A DNA stretch of 64,000 nucleotides from assembly GCF_007565055.1 (NCBI RefSeq), contig NC_044558.1, forward strand, positions 82,529,444-82,593,443, in the 5' to 3' direction. This DNA is from Rhinopithecus roxellana (Eukaryota > Chordata > Mammalia > Primates > Cercopithecidae). Positions 1 to 12,038 of the stretch are shown one piece after another. The translations under genes were made by a program, and so were the position numbers. Position 1 is the stretch's first letter; each line of letters starts with the position of its first letter. The notes below the pieces were generated by a model, which did not search any database, was not told the DNA's origin, and was given only the letters and a program-made list of their open reading frames with translations.

Positions 1-530
1 AAGATACACCTGACTCTACCACTTACTGAGTAATGGGGGCAAGGTGCCTTAATGACACAAAGCCCTGGGTCTCCTTAGTTATAAAAATGGGGCCTTGCAG
101 CACAGAATTATTCAGTCATAAAAAGCGATGAAGAAGTTCTCGCAATGCTACAACATGAACCTCAAAAACATAATGCCAAGTGAAAAAGCCCGGACACAGA
201 AAGCACATATTGTATGACTCCACCAATAAGAAATGTCCGGAACAGGCAAATCCATCAAAACAGAAAGCAGCTTAGTTGGTGCCAGGGGCTGGGGTAATGG
301 GAAGTGACTGCTTAATGAGCTTAATGAGAAACGGGCTTTCTCTTTGGGTGAGGAAAATGTTCTGGAATTTTCCTCTGTAAGTATACTCTGAGTATACTAA
401 AAACCACTTTAAAGGGGTGAATTACATGGCATGTGAATTATATTGCAATAAAATACTTAAATAAGTGGGGTTACTACATCTAACTCCGGGGAGTTGTGAG
501 GATTAAGTCACTTACAATGTATTAATAGGG
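1..530 (+). repeat. MIR element split by an L1 3' end
   Basis: Positions about 8-90 read like the MIR core (CTCTACCACTTACTGAG ... ATAAAAATGGGG) and 462-530 continue it (GAGGATTAAGTCACTTACA). The L1 3' end lies between the two parts. Confidence 0.65.
91..460 (+). mobile_element. L1M 3' UTR fragment
   Basis: Contains the old-L1 3' landmarks: TTCAGTCATAAAAAGCGATG, GTGCCAGGGGCTGGGG, GTTCTGGAATTTTCC and the terminal ATTATATTGCAATAAAATAC. 5'-truncated. Confidence 0.75.
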
Positions 531-1917
531 CCCAAGTGTGTAAAACCATGGGCCGGATTCATAAACCAAGGACCAAGCAGAAGAGTCTGGTTGCCAGATG
601 TGCTCACCAGAGAGTGGGGGCTGTTGGGGTGTGGGGTCTGATGAGACCCTGGTACCATTTACAAGAGGGGACCATTCACTGGGAATGCCTTCAGGAGAGG
701 CAGGGCTGGGCAGACTGTGTGTTTTCTCCTACACCCTCCTCCTCACAGGATGCATGAAGAATGGGGGGCCAGGGTCAGGGTGGGGACTAAGTCTCTGACT
801 GTTCAGCTGCTCTGGCATCTGTGTCTTTAAGGAGTTAACTCCAGTGGACTGTTGTAATGTAAGTTCGGGAAACCCTGTCTTAGGCAGCACAGGGAGCTGT
901 GGGCAATTTTCCTGAGCTAAAGGACTGTGACACCCTCGCTGCAACACCCAGGGACGGCTGGGTCTGCACCCCGCTCAGCTGTAGCTATTGCAGAAGGAGC
1001 CACGGGGGCTCAGAGTAGTGGGCTAGTGCACCTTTGGTACCATGTGTAGGGTGGGCTTAAGGAGGCAGGACTAGGGACACTGGCTGCTGAGACTCCAGCA
1101 TGGCATTTGTGCCTCTCTGGACTTGAGGTTGGCCCCACAGCGCTCCTTGCAGGCTGCACAATACCAGCTGTTGTTTTGGAACAACAAAAATTCATTACTT
1201 GCAGCTGATAACTAACAGGCACCCGAATAAGTTGGCTGAGAGCCTCAGTGCTGGAATCTTGCACATGTGGGCTCCAAGTGGAAGTTTATTGGGAGGTATG
1301 TTGGCCGAGTAAAGAGGAGAACCTTATCCAGGGAAAAACTCGATCCTGGGACTGTGCCCACCTGCTCACAAGCCATGGGGAGGCATCTGCAGCCAACATT
1401 CAGTCCATTTATGTTAAATGCAGGAATTAAGGAAAGACTGAATTTGATGAGAATTGTCTGCCGACTTAGCCACGTGGAGGTCATTTGTGACCTTGACCAA
1501 TATGGTTTCAGTGGAGTGGGGGTGGTCAAAGTGTGTTGGAAAGAGATCGGGAGGTGAGACAGTGGAAACAGCAAGTATAGCTAAGCTTGAGGAGGATTTG
1601 CTATAAAGGGGATCAAGGAAGCGGGATGGTGCCAAGGAGATAGAGTGAAGGGGGCTGTGGGGTCTTGTTTTGTTTTGTTTTTGCAGATATGGGAGCTATA
1701 ACTTGCATGTTTGAATGCTGATGGTGAATGGGGAGGTCCATTAGGGAGACGAGAGGGGAGCATTTTGGGAGAAATGACAAAAGGGCTTGGACCCCAGTGA
1801 CAGAGAGTTGGCCTTCAATGGGAGTAGAGATGTCCATGCATTGCAACAGCAGCTAGTGGATTGGTGCAGTGAGTCAGTCCATTTGATGATGGGAATTTGA
1901 GGAAACAAAGAAGAGTG
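531..1917 (+). other. Intronic sequence, no element recognised
   Basis: Mixed-composition intron sequence. I see no coding signature, splice-flanked exon or clear repeat. Confidence 0.4.
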
Positions 1918-2091
1918 GAGCCAGACATGGTACACAGGCCTGTGGTCCCAGCTACTTAGGAGGCTGAGGCAGGAAAATCACTTGAGCCCAGGAGTTGGAG
2001 GCTGCAGTTAGCTAGGATTGCACCACTGTGCTCTATCTAGCCTGGGCAAAGAGTGAGACTCCATCTCCAAAAGAATTAATAATAAAAAAGA
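1918..2091 (+). mobile_element. Alu right-arm fragment (FRAM/AluJ-like)
   Basis: Starts within the right monomer (AGCCAGACATGGTACACAGG) and ends in an A-rich tail. Diverged, so old. Confidence 0.75.
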
Positions 2092-3519
2092 AGACTCAAG
2101 ATGGAGAGAAGGTATAAAATCAGGATTGGGAAATAGTGAAGGAACTGAATCAGTGAAGTAGGACTGTAGGAGCTGGGCCCTCCTGGGGTGTCCTGTCAGA
2201 GTTTTGAAGGCTGGCCCAGAGGAGTAAGCACTCAGGGGCTTTGTATTCTCATTATGTATCTTCTCTGTCATCACAAGGGCTTATCACCAGTTCAGGAGTA
2301 ACCCGGGTGAAAATCTCAGCAGTGCCTCTTATCAACTCTGGTGTCTTGGATGGTTCCGGAAAGCTCTGATTTCCCTGGAGAATTGATCGAGCTGAGTTTT
2401 GCTTAGGGACAGGGCCTGCAGCACAGCCAGCTTTCTGCCAATGGGCTCCCAGCCTCTAAGCATCTCAGGGGGCCCTCCCTCCTGCCTGCCCCAGAAGCTG
2501 GGAGCTTTCACCCCTAAAGGACTGGCCATTTCTAAGGCCAATGGCCTCCTGAAAAACCTCGGCACTTCTTACGTAGGAGGATGGTCTGGATGCTGCTGCT
2601 GAAATGGTGGTGGCCTCAGGGAGGTGACTAGGAGTGAGAAAGGAAGGCCTCTGAGCAAACCCCAGCCTATGATTTTGTAGCCACAGCTTAGACCCTAACT
2701 GCTGGGGCCAAGGTCCCCTCTGGGCTTGTTTCTGTTGTCACATCTGAGCCTTCTGTGGCATTTTGTTTAAGGGCCCAGCCTTATTTCAGCCATACTCAGT
2801 GTTAAATTAGGGGAGCACCAACCCTGGAGGCCAGTATGGTAGTGGTAGTAGCTCCGTGACCAGCAGAGTCCCCAGAGGACCGAGGTAGGAGGTGAGTTCC
2901 AGATAATTCTCCTTCGTGCCATGCTCATCATCTTGGAGGCTCAGTTTCAAGCTTATTTCCTCACATGCACATCTGTGCCCTTTTCCACCCAACTGAGGGT
3001 GCTATGCTGACAGCCACAGCCAGGGAGGAGGAGTCATAAAAACAGAGCTCCCTTGCCTTGCCCCAGTCCTTAAGCAGGATGCGCCCTTTGGGAGCCTGCT
3101 CTGTGGTCTGCACCACTGCTTCCCTGGGGCTGTTGTTTGGGTGAGGCATTACATAGAGATGTCTCACAACTCTACCATCCCACTCCTGCTCTTGGAGCTG
3201 CAGAGCACTACAAGCCCCACGGTGCCCCCAGGTGGCTGCTGTGCTGTGGGGTCTGGTGGCCAACTTCTGCAGTGGCTTGGCAGTTGCCCCAGTTTGGCAC
3301 TCCAGGCGTACAATGGTGAGATTCATGACTTTCTGTGGGATTTGGGGTAACTGCAGCAGTGCCCAGGGCTTTAAGGCTCTCTGGGACCCCCCTTCACTGC
3401 CCAGGCCAGTGTTAGAGGAAGGAGTCACGTCCTGCTTAAAGGTGTCGAGGAAACTGTAGGGGGCAGGGGTAGGAGCTGTGTCCTCCTGCTCAAAGTCTGC
3501 TTGGTCCTTGCCCTTTCAG
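2092..3519 (+). other. Intronic sequence, no element recognised
   Basis: Unique-looking intron with short chance ORFs only. Nothing supported. Confidence 0.4.
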
Positions 3520-3584
3520 CCTGGCCACCCCTGCCTCATGAACCTGAAGCTCTTTCTGTGTCGCTTTTCTCCTCTAATGCCTGG
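3520..3584 (+). repeat. Local direct repeat, copy 1 (65 bp)
   Basis: 63 of 65 bases match 4605-4669 in the same orientation, 1,085 bp apart. The core is GCCACCCCTGCCTCATGAAC followed by CTGAAGCTCTTTCTGTGTCG. The flanks on both sides are unrelated and I recognise no repeat family in the unit. Confidence 0.85.
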
Positions 3585-3599
3585 AGGTATGTGACTGGG

Positions 3600-3700
3600 T
3601 GGAGGAAGAAGCTGGGAGTCAGGGTCCTGATTCCCAACCCAGCTCTCTGCCCGTTTCCTGAGCCTTAGTCTCCTCATTTGTAAAGGGAGGGTTGGCCTGC
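3600..3700 (+). mobile_element. MIR fragment
   Basis: MIR-like run ending in CCTGAGCCTTAGTCTCCTCA and TTTGTAAAGGGA. Confidence 0.5.
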
Positions 3701-4604
3701 AGCAGGGTCCTCTGCTTGTTTCTTAGCCCAGAAATCCTTTCTTCAAAAGAAATCTCTGCTGGAAGCCTCGTGTCTAACACATAAAGGTAGAACTACTCTA
3801 GGTCAGGGATTGGTCAATTCTGTGGGTGTGTGACCTCTCCTGCTTTCAGCTTCAGGACACAGAGAGGCAGCTGATCACTGCTAACCTCATAACACACACC
3901 TGCAGAGCAGCCACACACTCCCTCAACCCCAGCCCAGGCGTAGGGGCTGGTTGCTGGACACAAAGAACAGTCTCTTATCCCTCTGTGCCGCCTCCCATTT
4001 ATCCAGAGCTTTGCGTCCCTGGATACACATAGATGGTTGGGGGAAGCCTGGGGAGCCTTGTCTGGCTGCATCTGGAGAGGAAGTGCTTTTACCATTGCCT
4101 GCTTCAGATCCTGATTGGGGCCCAGTAGGTTTGGGAAGCAGAGAGCAGAAGAAGGAAGCTCTCTTAGAGCAAGAGGCAAGGGACTCAAGGGAGGCAGAAG
4201 GAGGTTATGGATACCCGCAGTCCTGAGTCCCAAGCCCCCAGACCTGCTGGCGACTCCCTTGCTTCCCACTGCTGCAAAAGCCGAAGCTCCCGCTGGCCTG
4301 GCTTGGAGTAGCTTCCAGATTTAATAGCCAGAATGCAGCTGAACTGCATTTGGATGGATTCCATCCCCGCTTGACTTTGCACAGCCTCACTCCTAAATTC
4401 CATCTGTGACGTCAGACCCCTGCTAATCATGGAAAAACAGATTAAGTTCTGTAAACTCAATTCTCGTGCTTTCCCTCCCAGTCAGGGTGTCTCATGGCCT
4501 CTGCTCAAAGGAGCTGTCCACCTCCCTGCCCGGTCCACCCCACCTCATCCTGGGCCAAACCCCGATAATCCACTTCATTATTCATCTTCGTCACATGCCT
4601 CCAA
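3701..4604 (+). other. Intronic sequence, no element recognised
   Basis: Unique-looking intron, no supported gene or repeat. Confidence 0.4.
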
Positions 4605-4669
4605 CCTCGCCACCCCTGCCTCATGAACCTGAAGCTCTTTCTGTGTCGCTTTTCTCCTCTACTGCCTGG
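4605..4669 (+). repeat. Local direct repeat, copy 2 (65 bp)
   Basis: Second copy of 3520-3584, differing at two positions (C4608 and C4662). The surrounding bases differ completely from copy 1. Confidence 0.85.
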
Positions 4670-5630
4670 GTGGTTCAGGAAGATCTCTGGGCTCCACCCT
4701 CGGAGGCCCAGCTGGTGCTCTGTGTCTTGGTGGGAAGCCATGCCCTTGAATCTTGGGGTGACATCCCTCATAGCTCTTCTTGTTTGTCTGCCTGTGCCTG
4801 GAACCCTGGTCCGGATGCAGCCTGTACCTCGCACCTTGCCCACAGCTAGTCTCTTGCTCCATGGCCACCCTGAGTGGCCCCACTCTGACATGGTCTGGCC
4901 AGGTGTTTCCTCAAAGACATCAATGAACATGGGGCTGGGGGTTCTTTCTAGGGTCGTGAATGCTGGGGTCTGGAACCTGAAGACTTTTCTAAGAGCCAGG
5001 GCCCAGGTGCCACATTTGAAGCCCAGGGAAGAGTCCCGTCATCCCTGGAGCAGAGCCATGTGGGCTGTGCGTGTGGGCGGCCACCCAGACCCCTTGCCTG
5101 GCCTTCTTCCCTGAAGGGCCTCTGGAGACCTGTATGTGTCTTTTTTCCTCTGGCTGTGCCAGGCCCCCAAAGATGCCCTGTAGACAGCAGTAAAACATAA
5201 TTCTGTCTAACCCATCACGACTCCAGCAGAGACGAGATGAAATGTGTGTCTGTCTCACTTGCACCCAGGCAGCCAGACTGGGTGTAATGAGATTGTCTGA
5301 GTGAGGGTTCAGCTTCGGGCCAAGGGGGCTCCAGGGAGAGACAGACACACAAGTCACACTGCTCTGATATGGGGAGGGTCTGCCGTGCCTCTCCTGGCCT
5401 CAACTCAACCAGGGAGAAAGTGAGGAGGACTCTATCTCACCCCAGCAGGCCCATGTCTTGCTGTAAGGCCAGCCAGCACCACAGCAGGGCTGCTCCTCCT
5501 TCAGGTCTGGGTTTATTGTCTGCACCTGGGGGTAAGCAGCCCTACCAGGAAGCACACAGGCCCTGTGTCTCAGGGACCCACAGCAGTGCCACCTTTTTGC
5601 TCGCTCCTGGTAGTTGAACGCTGGTTGGAA
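4670..5630 (+). other. Intronic sequence, possibly old L2 remnants
   Basis: GC-rich intron sequence. ORFs in several frames are chance. L2-like wording is too diverged to delimit. Confidence 0.35.
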
Positions 5631-5800
5631 AAGGGCTGAGCACTTCATGTGCATCATCTCATTTAATCCACAGACACCCCAAGGTGTCTGTGGGCAGGGT
5701 GGTTCTTACCCCCAGAAGACAAAACGAAAGCTCAAAGGATTAAGCAGTTTGCCCACAGTCACAGCTGGGAGGTGGCAGAAGGTCTAGCTGATTATTTTAT
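5631..5800 (-). mobile_element. MIR element
   Basis: Reverse-orientation MIR: TCATTTAATCCACAGACACC, then AAAGGATTAAGCAGTTTGCC and CACAGTCACAGCTGG. Confidence 0.65.
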
Positions 5801-6199
5801 TTTAATCACAACACTACCAGCCCTTCTCTGTCTGTTTACACACACACCACTCAAATGCTGCAGCTGCTGCCTTTTGAAACATCAGGTAATAAAGTGCAGG
5901 TAAAAGTTGCCCACAAATTCCATCCATCTGATGGAACCCTCTCCAGCATTCAGTGAACATTTATTCCACACTCTTCATCCAAACAGACATATACAGAGTA
6001 GTAATAATCTTTTTTTTAAAAGTATCATGTTCTACATGAATTTTTAAAGTAAAAATTAAATTTAATGTTATTTGAATTTAACCAGACAAATGTATCAATT
6101 TTCATGTATCTTAAGTGAAATGGGAGTTGCTAACCTGAGGAAAAAGATTTCTTTATTGTAAGTGGTAATAGTCCTAAAAGATTAAAGGTAAGAGAAAAA

Positions 6200-7390
6200 C
6201 TTTTGAAAATAGCTTGATTGAAGTATAATGACATACCATACATATGCTCATTTAAAGTATACAATTCAATGGTTTTGGTATATTATTGATTTTTTTTAAT
6301 TGTGGTAAGTATATATATATATATAACATAAACTTTGCCATTTTAACAGTTTCTAAGTGTACTATTTCATCACAGTGAGTATATTCACAATGTTGAGCAA
6401 CCGTCACCACTACCACTTCCAAAGCTTTTTTATCACCCAAATAGAAACTCTGTAGTTATTAAACAGCTACTCCCACTTCCTCCAACCCCAGACCCTGGTG
6501 ACCTCTAATCTATTTTCTGAGAGAACAACTTTTAAAAGGTTAAAGTCATTATTTTTTTTAATAATAAACTTTATTTATTTTTTGAGACAAGGTCTCACTC
6601 TGTCACTCAGGCTGGAGTGCAGTGGCACAATCTTGGCTCACTGCAACCTCCACCTCCCAGGCTCAAGGGATCCTCCCACCTCAGCCTCCCAAGTAGCTGG
6701 GACTACAGGCACTCCACCACACCTGGCTAACTATTGTATTTTTTGTAGAGATGGGGTTTCACCATGTTGCCCAGGCTGGTCTCAAACTCCTGACCTCAAG
6801 TGATCTGCCTATCTTGGCCTCCCAAAGTACTGGGATTAAGGCGTGAGCCACCTAAACTTTATTTTTTTAAGAGCCGTTTTAGATTCATAGCAAAATTGAG
6901 TGGCAAGTACGGAGTTCCCATATGCCCCTTCCCCCACTCTCAGCATCCCACACCAGTGTGCCCTATTTGTTACAATGAATGAGCCTGCAGTGACATGGTA
7001 TCACCCAGAGCCCATAGATTACATGAGGGCTCACTCTTGATGTTGTACTTTATATAGGTTTGGACAAACGTGTGAGGACATGCATCCGCCATTGTAGTAT
7101 CCCACAGAGTACTTTTATTGCCCTAAAAATTCTCCATTCTCTGCCTGTTCATCTGTCACTAATTTTTCTACCTACTGAATGAACCAACTTCTATGCTATG
7201 AAAGTTGAGGAAACTGTATTTCCACCTTTGTTGTTCTGCTCCAGATTTGTCTTAGTTGTGTTATCATTTGTGTACAGTGTTGAGGTTTTGATATTCAATT
7301 CAATCACATAATTGCCATGATTTCAAAAATATCAATGCCGTGTTCATCAGGATTTCTCCATTTATGACCTCATTTTGACTTATCTTTTTG
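6200..7390 (-). mobile_element. L1M 3' region interrupted by an Alu
   Basis: Reverse complement of old-L1 3' UTR: ATATTCACAATGTTGAGCAA, CCCTGGTGACCTCTAATCTA; then after the Alu, TTAGATTCATAGCAAAATTG and CCCATAGATTACATGAGGGC. It includes a short (TA)n at 6309-6323. Confidence 0.7.
6577..6852 (-). mobile_element. AluS/J element
   Basis: Full-length reverse Alu flanked by a perfect 12-bp target-site duplication TAAACTTTATTT (6565-6576 and 6853-6864). It inserted into the older L1. Confidence 0.9.
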
Positions 7391-7431
7391 GTTAGTTGGA
7401 TTTCAACATCAGATAATTTTTTCTTTTTTAA

Positions 7432-7896
7432 AAAATTTTATTTATTTATTTTTGAGACAGGGCCTTGCTCTGTCATTCAGGCTGGAGTGCAGTAGCGCAA
7501 ACATGGCTCACTGCAGCCCTGACCTCCTGTGCTCAAGCCATCCTCCCACCTCATCTCCCCAGGATGCCGCCCGGCCATGCCAGAGGTGCATGGTGGGAGG
7601 CCACTCGATGGAGCCCTACGTTCCTGCCCTGGGGCCTTTGCTCATGCTGTTCCTTCTTACTGGATTGAGTCCTTCTCACACCTACCCTCAGCTGTGCCCT
7701 TAGCCTCCCTAAGTGTCTGGATTACAGGCATCTGGTGCCGATGCCCAGCTAATTTTTTTTAAGTGTATGATTTTTTGAAGAGACAGGATCTCACTGTATT
7801 GCCCAGGCTGGTCTTTAACTCCTGGGCTCAGGCAATCCTCCTGCCTTGGTTTCCCAAAGTGCTGGGATTATAAGTGTGAGCCACTGTGCCCAGCCA
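7432..7896 (-). mobile_element. Old Alu (AluJ-like) carrying a foreign insert
   Basis: Reverse Alu from GAGACAGGGCCTTGCTCTGT to CACTGTGCCCAGCC. It is interrupted at about 7547-7698 by non-Alu sequence that matches 7961-8111. The Alu resumes exactly at CTTAGCCTCCCTAAGTGTC. Confidence 0.85.
7547..7698 (+). repeat. Templated local duplication, copy inside the Alu
   Basis: About 152 bp, roughly 90% identical to 7961-8111 in the same orientation, including GAGCCC.ACGTTCCTGCCC and CTTCTTACTGGATTGAGTCC. The insert boundary shares CACCT(C/T)A with the Alu, suggesting microhomology at the junction. Confidence 0.85.
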
Positions 7897-7960
7897 GGTA
7901 ATTATTTTTTAGAGGACTTTAAGGATATCTAAGCCCCTAAACTCATGCTTCAGAGAGCCC

Positions 7961-8111
7961 CACCTTATCTCCCCAGGATGCAGCCCAGCCATGCCGGCGT
8001 ACATGGTGGGAAGCCACTCAATGGAGCCCCACGTTCCTGCCCAGGGGCCTTTGCTCACGCTGTTCCTTCTTACTGGATTGAGTCCTTCTCACACCTGCCC
8101 TCAGCTCTGCC
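7961..8111 (+). repeat. Local duplication, presumed donor copy (L2-like sequence)
   Basis: Lies in non-Alu sequence that reads on without a break into TTCCATGAAGCCTTTCCTGA, which resembles an L2 3' region. The other copy sits 414 bp upstream, inside an Alu. Confidence 0.75.
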
Positions 8112-8221
8112 GAGCAGAATCCCATGGATCTCAGAGAGCCTGGCTCCGCCTTCCATGAAGCCTTTCCTGAGATCCCTCTGGACTGAGTGACTTATCTTGT
8201 TTTCATGACGCTCATGGTAAT

Positions 8222-8350
8222 TCCAGAAGTCAGATAGTATTATCCCCACTTTATATATGGAGAGACCGAGGCTCAGCAGGTACAAGGGCTTTTCCAGAAG
8301 GTCACACAGCTGGTAAAGGCATTGTGAGGCTTTGTAGTCAGATCCCAGAG
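8222..8350 (-). mobile_element. MIR element
   Basis: Reverse MIR: TTATCCCCACTTTATATATG, GAGACCGAGGCTCAGCAGG, GGTCACACAGCTGGTAAAGG. Confidence 0.65.
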
Positions 8351-10174
8351 CGAGCTCCAAACTGTCACCTCCCCTCACATTCTGTGTCACTCTTAAAGTT
8401 CTGAGTCCTCTCCTATTAGTCACCCGTGCACTTAACTGTAAGATATAGAACCATTTATTTGTTCTTTCCTTCTTCCTATCCATATATCTACCTACTTACT
8501 TACCCCTACAGCTCTTTAGTTCCTCGCGGGCAGAAACACAGTTGCTTTTCCCTAAGCCAGCGTTGATGGAATTGCATCCTGAGCACTTGCACTTTCTGAT
8601 GCTCTTGCACCATGTGGCTGCTGCCCCTGCACAGTCCTAAGCTTTGCCCTGCTCCACCCAGGTGCCAGGAGCCTCCAAGAGGCCTCTGGGCCCTCCAGGT
8701 GCGTGTTCCTTCTCTGTCTCTGTCCCTCTGCCCGCACGCAAAAATATCCCAGCGGAGCTGTGGACAGCACCTGTGCAATTACAGCTCACCTGACAGCTTG
8801 TCTGTGGGGGAACATCATTAGATACCTGTTCCAGACATGTGCTTACAGAGCCTCTGAAATCAGAGACCCAAGCCAGTGTCTGGGTGCTGGCTCAGGCTGT
8901 GAGATTTCACCCCTGATTGTTATTTGAGGAGATGGAGACATTTAAGGAACATGATGAATCTGGCCCAGGGGGTTCTGCCTTGCTAGTGCCTGGTGGGCCT
9001 GGAATCTGAGAGGATTGAGAAAGGACTGATTTGCATGGGGATGAGCAGGGCAGGTCATGTACCCTGGAGGGGTTAAGACTCTGAAAGGGCAGAGTGCTTA
9101 GACTCCTAAGGTTTCTGAAGAACATTTAGAGTCTGTGTCTGACCATGTTGTTATTTAGATGACTAAATGAGACTTGCACACTCTGAGTCACTGCATTTGC
9201 GCCACAGTAAAGGAGCCCACCTGAGGCCCCACAGAGGTGGGGTGGGTGCTGCACGTCACACAGGTGTGCTGTTTGACACCAAGCCCCTGCTGTGCCTTCC
9301 TGGTTGGGCGATTCTGGGACTTCAATGAAGAACCATGTGAAGAAGCTTCAGAAAACAACCCCCATTGAACTTCAGTTTTCCCTTCCTGTCTCCAACCCTA
9401 TTTTTCTCCAACTTCCCTCAAGCATAAAGCTCTCTCTCCTTTGTGTATGTAAGTTTCCCAGATCAGGTGCCTGTGCTACCCTCCCAACCAGCTGGAAGTC
9501 CATCCAGGTGCCAGGTGTCAGACTTGGGTCCCTTGCTACTTTGGCTGAGCCATCTCTTGTTTCATACCTCACAGGATAAAGTGCAGCCTGGGGACTGTAG
9601 GGCCATTGCTTCTCTCTCCTGTGGCCTCAGCTTCCAGCCAGGTTTGAGGATAGACATGTGGGCCTAGGCAGGTGGAGCTGAGTCTGGGAGTATGGGGAAG
9701 AACTCCACAAGGCCTCAGGCCCTAAACTTGCAGGTCCCATGGACTATTAACTAGACCCATTGACCTTGAAGAAGGTCAGCAATGGTCTCTTTTCACTTGA
9801 GCACAGCCTCTGGGGGGCTTTGGGGTTGATCAGGGATCAGAAAGATTGGTGGACAGGTTACAGGAGAGAGGAAGCCCCTCCTAGCAAGAGTCCTTCTGGA
9901 TATAACAGGGCCTGGAGCCACCCCAAGGAGGGGAACAGGGCAAGGAAACTTCCCAGGGGGATTTCTGTGTCTGGGTGATGTTGCTCAGCAGCACCGTGGG
10001 GAGTCTGGGTCAGAGACCTCCAAGGGGAAGTCAGGGTCTGGGATCCAGGGTTATCTTATCTACAGCCAGCAGATGTTGGGTGCAGTTTCTGGAGTATATA
10101 AAGTATCTAGGCTCTAATTGGCTAAAAAAGAGCTTCACTTGGACTATATTTAAAGCAACTGGATGTGAGAATTG
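8351..10174 (+). other. Intronic sequence, no element recognised
   Basis: About 1.8 kb of mixed intron sequence. I see no exon with family similarity and no clear repeat. Confidence 0.4.
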
Positions 10175-10292
10175 GGTTCTTTTTTAATAGAGAGGAGGGT
10201 CTTGGTATGTTTCCCAGGCTGGTCTTGAGCTTGCTTGGCCTCAAGCAGTCCTCCTGCCTTGGCCTCCCATAATGCCAGGATGGGTGTGAGAA
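10175..10292 (-). mobile_element. Old Alu monomer fragment
   Basis: TAGAGAGGAGGGTCTTGGTA, CCCAGGCTGGTCTTGAGCTT and CTTGGCCTCCCATAATGCC are a diverged reverse Alu half. Confidence 0.65.
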
Positions 10293-10682
10293 TTTGAATG
10301 GACTTCAGGCTGACGTTCCTACCTGCTGTGAACTAAACAACTGGGGACCACTGTTTTAGGCCAACACAAGGGATGGAGCCCCTTTATCAGACTTTTCCTC
10401 TCTCTGTCTCTCTCCCTAAGTGGCTTATTTAAGAACTTCTTTCAACCCTGTCTACTGGTATTCCTGAGAGTTCTCGTAAATATTTTTCTCAACCTTGTTA
10501 GCTACCCAGTAATGCTTTAGCACCTGGGTGACGCTCCAATGTCCAATAGAGAGCCATACCCCGGGGAAGTCGCCTGACTGGCCAGGCCCTTGCTTTTATC
10601 ACTTAGCAGGAGTCTTGCCTGTTGTCACTGTAAATCCTCCCTGGCTGCGGTCCTTGGAGTAATCTTGCCGAAATACTATCCT

Positions 10683-10857
10683 TAGCCGGGTGTGGGTGGC
10701 GTGCACCTGTAGTCCCAGCTACTCTGGAGGCTGAGGTAGAAGGATAGCTTGAGCCCAGGAGATTAAGGCTGCAGTGAGCTGGGATTGCACCATTGCACTC
10801 TGGCCTGGGTGCAGAGTGAGATCTTGTCTTTAAACAATAAATAAATATAAAATTTAT
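10683..10857 (+). mobile_element. Alu right-arm monomer (FRAM-like)
   Basis: AGCCGGGTGTGGGTGGCGTG through CACTCTGGCCTGGGTGCAGA and an AAATAAATA tail. Confidence 0.75.
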
Positions 10858-11030
10858 TTATCGTCCATCCTGAAAACCTTCCCTTGGCTTCATGTTAACA
10901 GTATATGACCTTTGGAGGTGACCAAATGATATTTATGGCAAAACTTCAGCCATCTGGGGCTTGGGTTTTAAGGCGTGATTTCATTTTCCAGATAATTGAG
11001 TATGAGCCTCTTCCAAGCACTAAGTTTTCT

Positions 11031-11327
11031 TTTCTTTTTTTTTTGAGACGGAGTTTCACTCTTGTCCCCCAGGCTGGAGTGCAATGGCGCGATCTCAGCT
11101 CACTGCAGCCTCCACCTCCTGGGTTGAAGCGATTCTTCTCCCTCAGCCTCCCAAGTAGTTGGGACCACAGGCTCCTGCAACCACCCATGGCTAATTTTTG
11201 TATTTTTAGTAGAGACGGGGTTTCACCGTGTTGGCCAGCTGATCTTGAACTGCAGACCTCAAGTGATCTGCCTGCCTTGGCCTCCCAAAGTGTTGGGATT
11301 ACAAGTGTGAGCCATTGCGCCCAGCCC
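11031..11327 (-). mobile_element. AluS element
   Basis: Reverse full-length Alu (GAGACGGAGTTTCACTCTTG to CATTGCGCCCAGCC), followed by a separate run of about 20 A at 11333-11353. Confidence 0.88.
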
Positions 11328-11353
11328 AGTTTAAAAAAAAAAAAAAAAAAAAA

Positions 11354-12038
11354 GTGATTGCTTAGGGGCAAATCTTCATCAAATATATTCTTTGTCACTT
11401 AAATAGAGGTTGCTATGAGTGCACTCTGTACTTATCTTGTTTCATCTACTTCCCAGACATAGCCCAATGGAAGGAATAAAATAGATGCCAATAAATGTTT
11501 CTTATTGGATTGAACTGAAACCAAATTTTAAATCACTCAGAGTCTCCCCTTGGGATGCAGTGATGTCATCTGCCCCTAATGGCATGGCTCAGACCGCTGA
11601 CTTGTGAATGTCTTATGTCTGTGCTTCTTAGTTTTATTTGATCTGTCTGCTTTTCCATGACCAGCTATCATTACTCGCTGTGTCAGTACCGGGGAAATAG
11701 ATGCTGTAGCTTGTTAGGATTGTGAGTAAAACAAGAGCACAATGTTCTTACCCTGGCCCTTGCTAATGGAGTGACAATTCTTTACTTCCCCGTGGCTGTT
11801 TATTGATCAGAGAGCTTAAACACAGCCTCTCACTTGTACTTTTAGTAGCTGTTAGCAAACAAGAAAAATAAAGGTTGGAAAGGAGAGAACCTGCTCATCG
11901 AAGTTGCACTGTTGGATCATGCCTGATCAGAGGCCAGAATTCCAGCCTCAGGTCTAGACCGGGCCTTTCCTCTGTGCTACGGTATTCACCAGCCTTTGCA
12001 AAAAGTGACTGTTCTGTTCTGTCCTCTCTCTCTCCCAG
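11354..12038 (+). other. Intronic sequence directly upstream of the start-codon exon
   Basis: Non-repeat sequence ending in the polypyrimidine tract and AG of the acceptor at 12037-12038. No CpG island or promoter signature is visible. Confidence 0.5.

Noticed and set aside
7945..8190. Similar 80-aa frames at 7452-7762 and 7945-8190, which looked like a duplicated small gene
   Set aside because: The similarity comes from the local 150-bp DNA duplication. Codon positions show no constraint and the upstream copy sits inside an Alu.
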